Assembly (NCBI GenBank): GCA_021163015.1
Contig: JAGGXO010000185.1
Coordinates: 1 to 9,448, forward strand
Direction: 5' to 3'
Source of the DNA: Candidatus Bipolaricaulota bacterium
GTDB lineage: Bacteria > Bipolaricaulota > Bipolaricaulia > UBA7950 > UBA9294
Length of the DNA: 9,448 nt
The translations under genes and the position numbers were made by a program. The notes beneath the pieces were generated by a model. That model had not been told where the DNA came from, did not search any database, and saw only the letters and a list, made by a program, of their open reading frames with translations. This document shows positions 5,546-9,448 of this stretch, in pieces; positions within the stretch are counted from its first letter, which is position 1, and each line of letters opens with the position of its first letter.

Positions 5546-8500
5546 GTGAATCATAAGACTCCAGGCAGACTTGCCAAGACAATCTTCGTTTCGTTGCTCC
5601 TTATCGTCCTTCTTGCTTCACTGCTCGCAATTTCCGAGACCGAGAAGGGGGAGAACTACAAACTGACGCTGACGGGGAGCAAGACATGGACGCTGAGCTA
5701 TGGGATCGGGGATGCAAGCGGTCTAGCGAAGGTCGGATCGAGCCCCTACCAGATCTCGCTTGATCAATCGCTGGCGGTCGACATCGTGGGAGAGGCGCTC
5801 TCGGTTCTTACGATTAGCGCGCACTTCAACGACAAAGAGCCGGCGAGCATGCAGACTCTGACCATCAACCTCGACACCAAGCACCTAAAGGGCGTACTGG
5901 GAGATTTCTCCCTCACCGGCAAGCAGGCGTTCGCCGTGTACAATAAGAAGCTCAAGGGGCTCCGTCTCGATTATATGCGCGATGGGACGACATTGACCGG
6001 TGTCGTCTCGCAGATTGAGGGGATCTCCGAATCGCAGACGTTCATTGGAAGCACCGCGCACGCGCAGGTTCTCTACGCCGCTTCACAACCGGGAACGCCC
6101 TGGATCGCACAGCCCTACCGGACGAACATCGCTGGGTTGTACGCGTTCAGCCTCTCTTCACCATTCATCACCGACTTCTCCATCGTGAACCTCACCCTTG
6201 TGCCGGGAGATTCACTGCGCGCGCTTCTGAGCCAGTACAGCATTGGCTATCTGTACGATGACATCTCAGCCACACCTTCGGCGGAGCTCAAGGGCGATAG
6301 TTTCGCAGTGGTCGGTGACGACTCCCAGACCCTCGTCCTGAGATCCGAGCCAAGTGCATTGCTGCGAAAGAGGCTTCAGGATGCAATCAAAGCCTACAAC
6401 AAAGAGCACAATCTCGCTGGTGCCGATCGCAAGGTCTACCCGTTCACCACGGGAAGCCAGTACGAAAGAGCCTTCCTCGACAGCCTTGCCATGCAGGCAA
6501 CGATCGACGTGGACGAAGATTCCTACCCCATCACGAGTGGCACGCAGCACCGCTTCTACGATCTAGGAAAGAAGAACATCAAACATGGATCGGTCAGCGT
6601 AGAGGTGAGCCTTGGTGGAGGAACGTTCCGTCCGATCACTGATCCCGAATTCACGATGTACAAGGTGACGACCTACGATAGCGTCGGGATTATTGAACTC
6701 GACTTTCCGAATGGCTTCTTTGATGATGCAAAGAGTGCTGTGCGCGTATCGTTTGACTACAACGTATCAGGCGACATGTTCAACCTTGGACTATCGGTCG
6801 TACCCGGAAGCGAGAAGGTGTATCTGAACGGAAAGCTTCTCGTGCGCGACACCGACTACGCGATCGACTACGAGCTTGGTCTGCTCACTCTCCTGGTGCA
6901 GGTGAAGGAGAGCGACAACATTCGTGTTGACTACGAGCGCTCGCGGGGAGGCCTCGGTTCGAGCACGGAGTATGCGCGCAACTTCTACGGTACGATGTTG
7001 ACCCTTCCAGTATCAGAAGCCATTACTCTCGATCTTAGCCTGCTGCGGGCAGCCGATAGCGTGGGAGCTAGCGCTGACAAAGAACGCTTGCGCACCATGC
7101 CCAACACCCATACGGTCTCTGGCGTGGTCGGAACGATCAATCTCGACGGCTTCAACGCACAGTTTACGGCCGGGTACAACAACAATGTCTTTCCATTCGA
7201 CGATAACATGCGCCTCAACATGCCAAACGAGATCACGTCAATCCTCACTAGTGGTGACTACACACTGGTGGCGAGCCTGAATGGCTTGAGCGTCTACAAG
7301 GGCGGAAAGTGGACGGCCTACAGCGCGGCGAGCGGTCTTACTGGAAGCCGTATCTACGCGATGGTTAGTGATGAAGAGCATATCTTTTTTGGCACGTCGG
7401 CGGGGCTCAGTGTCCTTAGTCTGGTGGGCGAGGCACCGTTCGATCAGGTGGAAAACTGGATGCGCTACTATCTGGAGGATGGCCTTCCAAACGTGGCGAT
7501 CCACTCCCTGCTACTTGATGATGGCACGCTGTACATCGGTACAGAAGGGGGATTGGCTGCCGTGCCAATGGATTTGCTCGACGATCGGGCTAGCTACACG
7601 GCGTACACATCCGATGCGTTCTCGACCATCTATGCTCTGGCCGTATCCGGAGGCAAGCTGTACGTCGGAACAGATAGGGGCCTATTCACGCTCGATTCTG
7701 ACTCAGGCACACTCACATCTGTTCCCGAGGCCTCCGAGGCAAGGATCAACGCACTTGCTGCAAGCGACACCGATCTGTACATCGCTTCGGATGATGGACT
7801 TGCCGTGATGAGCGCAATCTCTGGCGGCACAAACTGGATCTTCCAGGGTGGGCCAGTGTACTCCGTTTCCTTTGACGAAGGGAAGATCTACTATGGGTCG
7901 AACGATGGCCTGTACAGAGAGAATATCCTTACGCCAGCGACGAGCGGTCGATCGATCACAGCGATTAGTATCTTGGGAGATGGTACTCTGTGGGCCGGGA
8001 GCCGTGCCGATTCAGACTACAGACTAGAGGTGTGGCATATCGGCGATACGACAGAAACGTTCAGTAACTCTGATCTGCTCATCGATGGGCGGGACAACTC
8101 TCGCTTTAGGGACATTATAGCCTCCGATCACACCGACAAAGGGATCTTGGCCCGGGCAAGCTTCAACCGCAGCGCCGAGAACTACTCACTGTCCGGAAGC
8201 TTTGAATCGGTGCAGCCGACGTTCACCACGATCGGAAGGCTCTCCCGCAGCGACTCAACGGGCTGGAGCCTAAACGGCAACTTCCACATTGCAGATGGAA
8301 TAGAGCTTGTGGCGTCTCACAGCTTCTATCAGGTCGATCACGCAAGCGACCATCCGCGCGATACGATGCAGAACAACGCCTCGCTATCGATCGATCTTGG
8401 CATACACGCCGACCTATCGATCAGCCAGGGACTAGTGAACGACGACTTCTTCAAGGCAGGGTTTGATAGCGACACACTCACCTATGCACTCTCCTTATCG

Positions 8501-9448
8501 GATAGCCTTCTTTCAGATGCTCTCTCCCTCTCTCTTGGGTGGACGGACACCCTGCGAGGCGGGATCGCGGGCAGCTCTAACCCGCGAGAAAACAGGCTCT
8601 CAGCAAGCGTCGGCTGGCAGATGACACCGGAGATCAAGATCAACGGCAGCTGGGCAAGGCCGATGAGCTTCTCGCCGAATAAGACGAGTGGGAGTGAGAG
8701 GTGGAACCTCACAGGCGACGTGCGACACACCTTCAGTGGCCTTGGCACGACTTTCACCTACACGGTGGATGGAAGCCGCGCCCTGACAGAAAAGAGCACG
8801 CGGATCACGCAGACGGCAAAGCTCGACCTGCGCCCGAACAAGTTCTCGCTCTCCTCCGTGGATCTAACGCCACGCTTCACTCTTGGAGGAAATGACAAGG
8901 GTGGAACGATCACGCTGAACGGTCAGGCCAACATGCGGGCGACGGTGAGCGGCTTTTCTGCCCAAGCGACGCTCGGACGCGATCTATCCGGACTTGGCGA
9001 AGACAGAGAACAGACGACAGATCGCATATCTCTTAGCCTTGCCTACAGCGGGATCCCTGATCTTAGGCCGAACATCTCCTTCACGCAGAATGCAAGCAAT
9101 GTAACCTACCGAAACGAGTCGCGCGGATCGATCAGTCGAACGCTGACTGGGTCTCTTACTTGGTCACCGAAGGATGGTCGGCGAGACACGCTTCGCATCA
9201 GCGCACGCGGTTCCTCGGGTTCCAGGCAAGATGGCAACCTGACTGTGACAGTGAACAACAGCTACACTTTCTCTGCCGATCCGTTCCCCGAGGAGACCCT
9301 CTATCAGCCGATCGGCGTGCGCATCGACCTCGACGGAAGCTACGCCTCGCGCAGCGAGACACCGGATATCAATCTGTCACTCAAGACGAGCGCCGACCTG
9401 ACGATCTCCAAGACGTGGCAGACATCCCTCTCCGCCTCTTATCTCACC
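5546..9448 (+). CDS. Giant SprA-like outer-membrane protein with inserted seven-bladed propeller, C-terminus beyond window
   Basis: 1301 codons are open to the last base with no stop. GTG start, with AGGAGG (5536-5541) overlapping the stop of the previous gene. Layout: signal segment (about 9-28, LAKTIFVSLLLIVLLASLLA); beta-rich N-terminal region (about 45-330) with DQSLAVDIVGEALSVLTI and LGDFSLTGKQAFAVYNKKLKG; two SprA-type GS…DY motifs (348-465); membrane-type strands (about 466-560, including TMPNTHTVSGVVGTINLDGF); a seven-bladed propeller (about 561-832); then at least 430 residues of alternating amphipathic strands with polar loops (from about 865), as in a very large beta-barrel. SprA forms the pore of the type IX secretion system. 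Assignment to a SprA-like family rests on these motifs and on its PorV-like neighbour, not on a database match. A TonB-dependent receptor is less likely, since no TonB box or plug motif is seen. Third gene of the operon. Confidence 0.75.
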   Translation, partial: MNHKTPGRLAKTIFVSLLLIVLLASLLAISETEKGENYKLTLTGSKTWTLSYGIGDASGLAKVGSSPYQISLDQSLAVDIVGEALSVLTISAHFNDKEPASMQTLTINLDTKHLKGVLGDFSLTGKQAFAVYNKKLKGLRLDYMRDGTTLTGVVSQIEGISESQTFIGSTAHAQVLYAASQPGTPWIAQPYRTNIAGLYAFSLSSPFITDFSIVNLTLVPGDSLRALLSQYSIGYLYDDISATPSAELKGDSFAVVGDDSQTLVLRSEPSALLRKRLQDAIKAYNKEHNLAGADRKVYPFTTGSQYERAFLDSLAMQATIDVDEDSYPITSGTQHRFYDLGKKNIKHGSVSVEVSLGGGTFRPITDPEFTMYKVTTYDSVGIIELDFPNGFFDDAKSAVRVSFDYNVSGDMFNLGLSVVPGSEKVYLNGKLLVRDTDYAIDYELGLLTLLVQVKESDNIRVDYERSRGGLGSSTEYARNFYGTMLTLPVSEAITLDLSLLRAADSVGASADKERLRTMPNTHTVSGVVGTINLDGFNAQFTAGYNNNVFPFDDNMRLNMPNEITSILTSGDYTLVASLNGLSVYKGGKWTAYSAASGLTGSRIYAMVSDEEHIFFGTSAGLSVLSLVGEAPFDQVENWMRYYLEDGLPNVAIHSLLLDDGTLYIGTEGGLAAVPMDLLDDRASYTAYTSDAFSTIYALAVSGGKLYVGTDRGLFTLDSDSGTLTSVPEASEARINALAASDTDLYIASDDGLAVMSAISGGTNWIFQGGPVYSVSFDEGKIYYGSNDGLYRENILTPATSGRSITAISILGDGTLWAGSRADSDYRLEVWHIGDTTETFSNSDLLIDGRDNSRFRDIIASDHTDKGILARASFNRSAENYSLSGSFESVQPTFTTIGRLSRSDSTGWSLNGNFHIADGIELVASHSFYQVDHASDHPRDTMQNNASLSIDLGIHADLSISQGLVNDDFFKAGFDSDTLTYALSLSDSLLSDALSLSLGWTDTLRGGIAGSSNPRENRLSASVGWQMTPEIKINGSWARPMSFSPNKTSGSERWNLTGDVRHTFSGLGTTFTYTVDGSRALTEKSTRITQTAKLDLRPNKFSLSSVDLTPRFTLGGNDKGGTITLNGQANMRATVSGFSAQATLGRDLSGLGEDREQTTDRISLSLAYSGIPDLRPNISFTQNASNVTYRNESRGSISRTLTGSLTWSPKDGRRDTLRISARGSSGSRQDGNLTVTVNNSYTFSADPFPEETLYQPIGVRIDLDGSYASRSETPDINLSLKTSADLTISKTWQTSLSASYLT
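6587..6940 (+). repeat. Two diverged tandem copies of a SprA-type 'GS…DY…DY' beta motif in the giant protein
   Basis: Copy B, residues 421-465, is clear: GSEKVYLNGKLLVRDTDYAI then DYELGLLTLLVQVKESDNIRVDYER. It fits the recurring SprA pattern 'GS..V..nG..L..g.DY.IdY..G.l.l......i.VdYe'. Copy A, residues 348-406, follows the same order more loosely: GSVSVEVSLGGG, then DPEFTMYKVTTYDSVGIIEL, then VRVSFDYN. The similarity is at protein level only and was judged by eye. Confidence 0.55.
7226..8041 (+). repeat. Seven-bladed beta-propeller domain (two-component-regulator/PorZ type) inside the giant protein
   Basis: Residues about 561-832 hold seven copies of a blade with the pattern 'I.al…g.lyiGT..GL.v': ITSILTSGDYTLVASLNGLS (563 on), RIYAMVSDEEHIFFGTSAGL (602 on), IHSLLLDDGTLYIGTEGGLA (652 on), IYALAVSGGKLYVGTDRGLF (695 on), RINALAASDTDLYIASDDGL (733 on), VYSVSFDEGKIYYGSNDGLY (771 on) and ITAISILGDGTLWAGS (804 on). 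This blade type is found in 'two-component regulator propeller' repeats and in the N-terminal propellers of the T9SS protein PorZ. It splits the strand-rich barrel region in two and so probably protrudes from the membrane. Confidence 0.8.

Noticed and set aside
7368..7808. 146-residue open frame on the plus strand inside the giant gene
   Set aside because: It overlaps the propeller repeats in another frame; the repeated Cys/Trp/Ser pattern reflects the underlying repeats and not a separate protein.
5546..9448. TonB-dependent receptor or propeller-type sensor kinase as the identity of the giant protein
   Set aside because: No TonB box or plug motif is visible. After the propeller the sequence continues as alternating beta strands, with no transmembrane helix or kinase motifs in the window.
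1..9448. tRNA or rRNA genes, CRISPR arrays, insertion sequences
   Set aside because: None seen. The only non-coding stretch of any size is the 150-bp divergent region; no spaced identical repeats, transposase motifs or terminal inverted repeats were found by eye.

Overview
The window is a bacterial chromosomal segment, GC roughly in the mid-50s, filled with protein-coding genes in two divergent operons that meet at a 150-bp promoter region (2392-2541). Nothing in it looks phage-, plasmid- or transposon-derived. Signal peptides, a protein with the classic C-terminal phenylalanine of an outer-membrane beta-barrel (…SFSF), and a very large beta-strand-rich protein all indicate a diderm (outer-membrane) bacterium. 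The mix of SprA-like and PorV-like genes with a FlgD-Ig-type tail would fit an uncultured deep-branching phylum such as Bipolaricaulota (OP1/Acetothermia) or a similar group. That placement is inference; no rRNA or other marker is present.

Left, minus strand (reading 2391 to 1): a secreted DUF4139-family protein, a small protein with a strikingly basic tail, and a phosphohexomutase (phosphoglucomutase/phosphomannomutase) truncated by the window start just after its metal-binding loop. Consecutive genes overlap by 17 and 56 nt, so they are almost certainly one transcript. A good sigma70-type promoter lies upstream of the first gene.

Right, plus strand (2542 to the window end): a secreted subtilisin-family (S8) protease with an intact catalytic triad, a CspA-like inserted beta domain and a C-terminal FlgD-Ig/sorting-domain-like tail; then a PorV/UPF0164-type outer-membrane barrel overlapping it by 4 nt (ATGA); then, 8 nt later, a giant protein of at least 1301 residues that is still open at the window edge. 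The giant protein has a signal sequence, SprA-like motifs, a seven-bladed propeller of the PorZ/two-component-regulator type, and hundreds of residues of alternating beta strands.

The most interesting reading is that the right-hand operon is a compact type-IX-secretion-like module: cargo protease with a C-terminal tail, PorV-like carrier, and SprA-like translocon carrying its own PorZ-like propeller. The parts are visible in the sequence; their joint function is an inference. A secondary curiosity is the out-of-frame 56-nt overlap in the left operon, where one purine-rich stretch encodes both the basic tail of the small protein and the N-terminus of the mutase.
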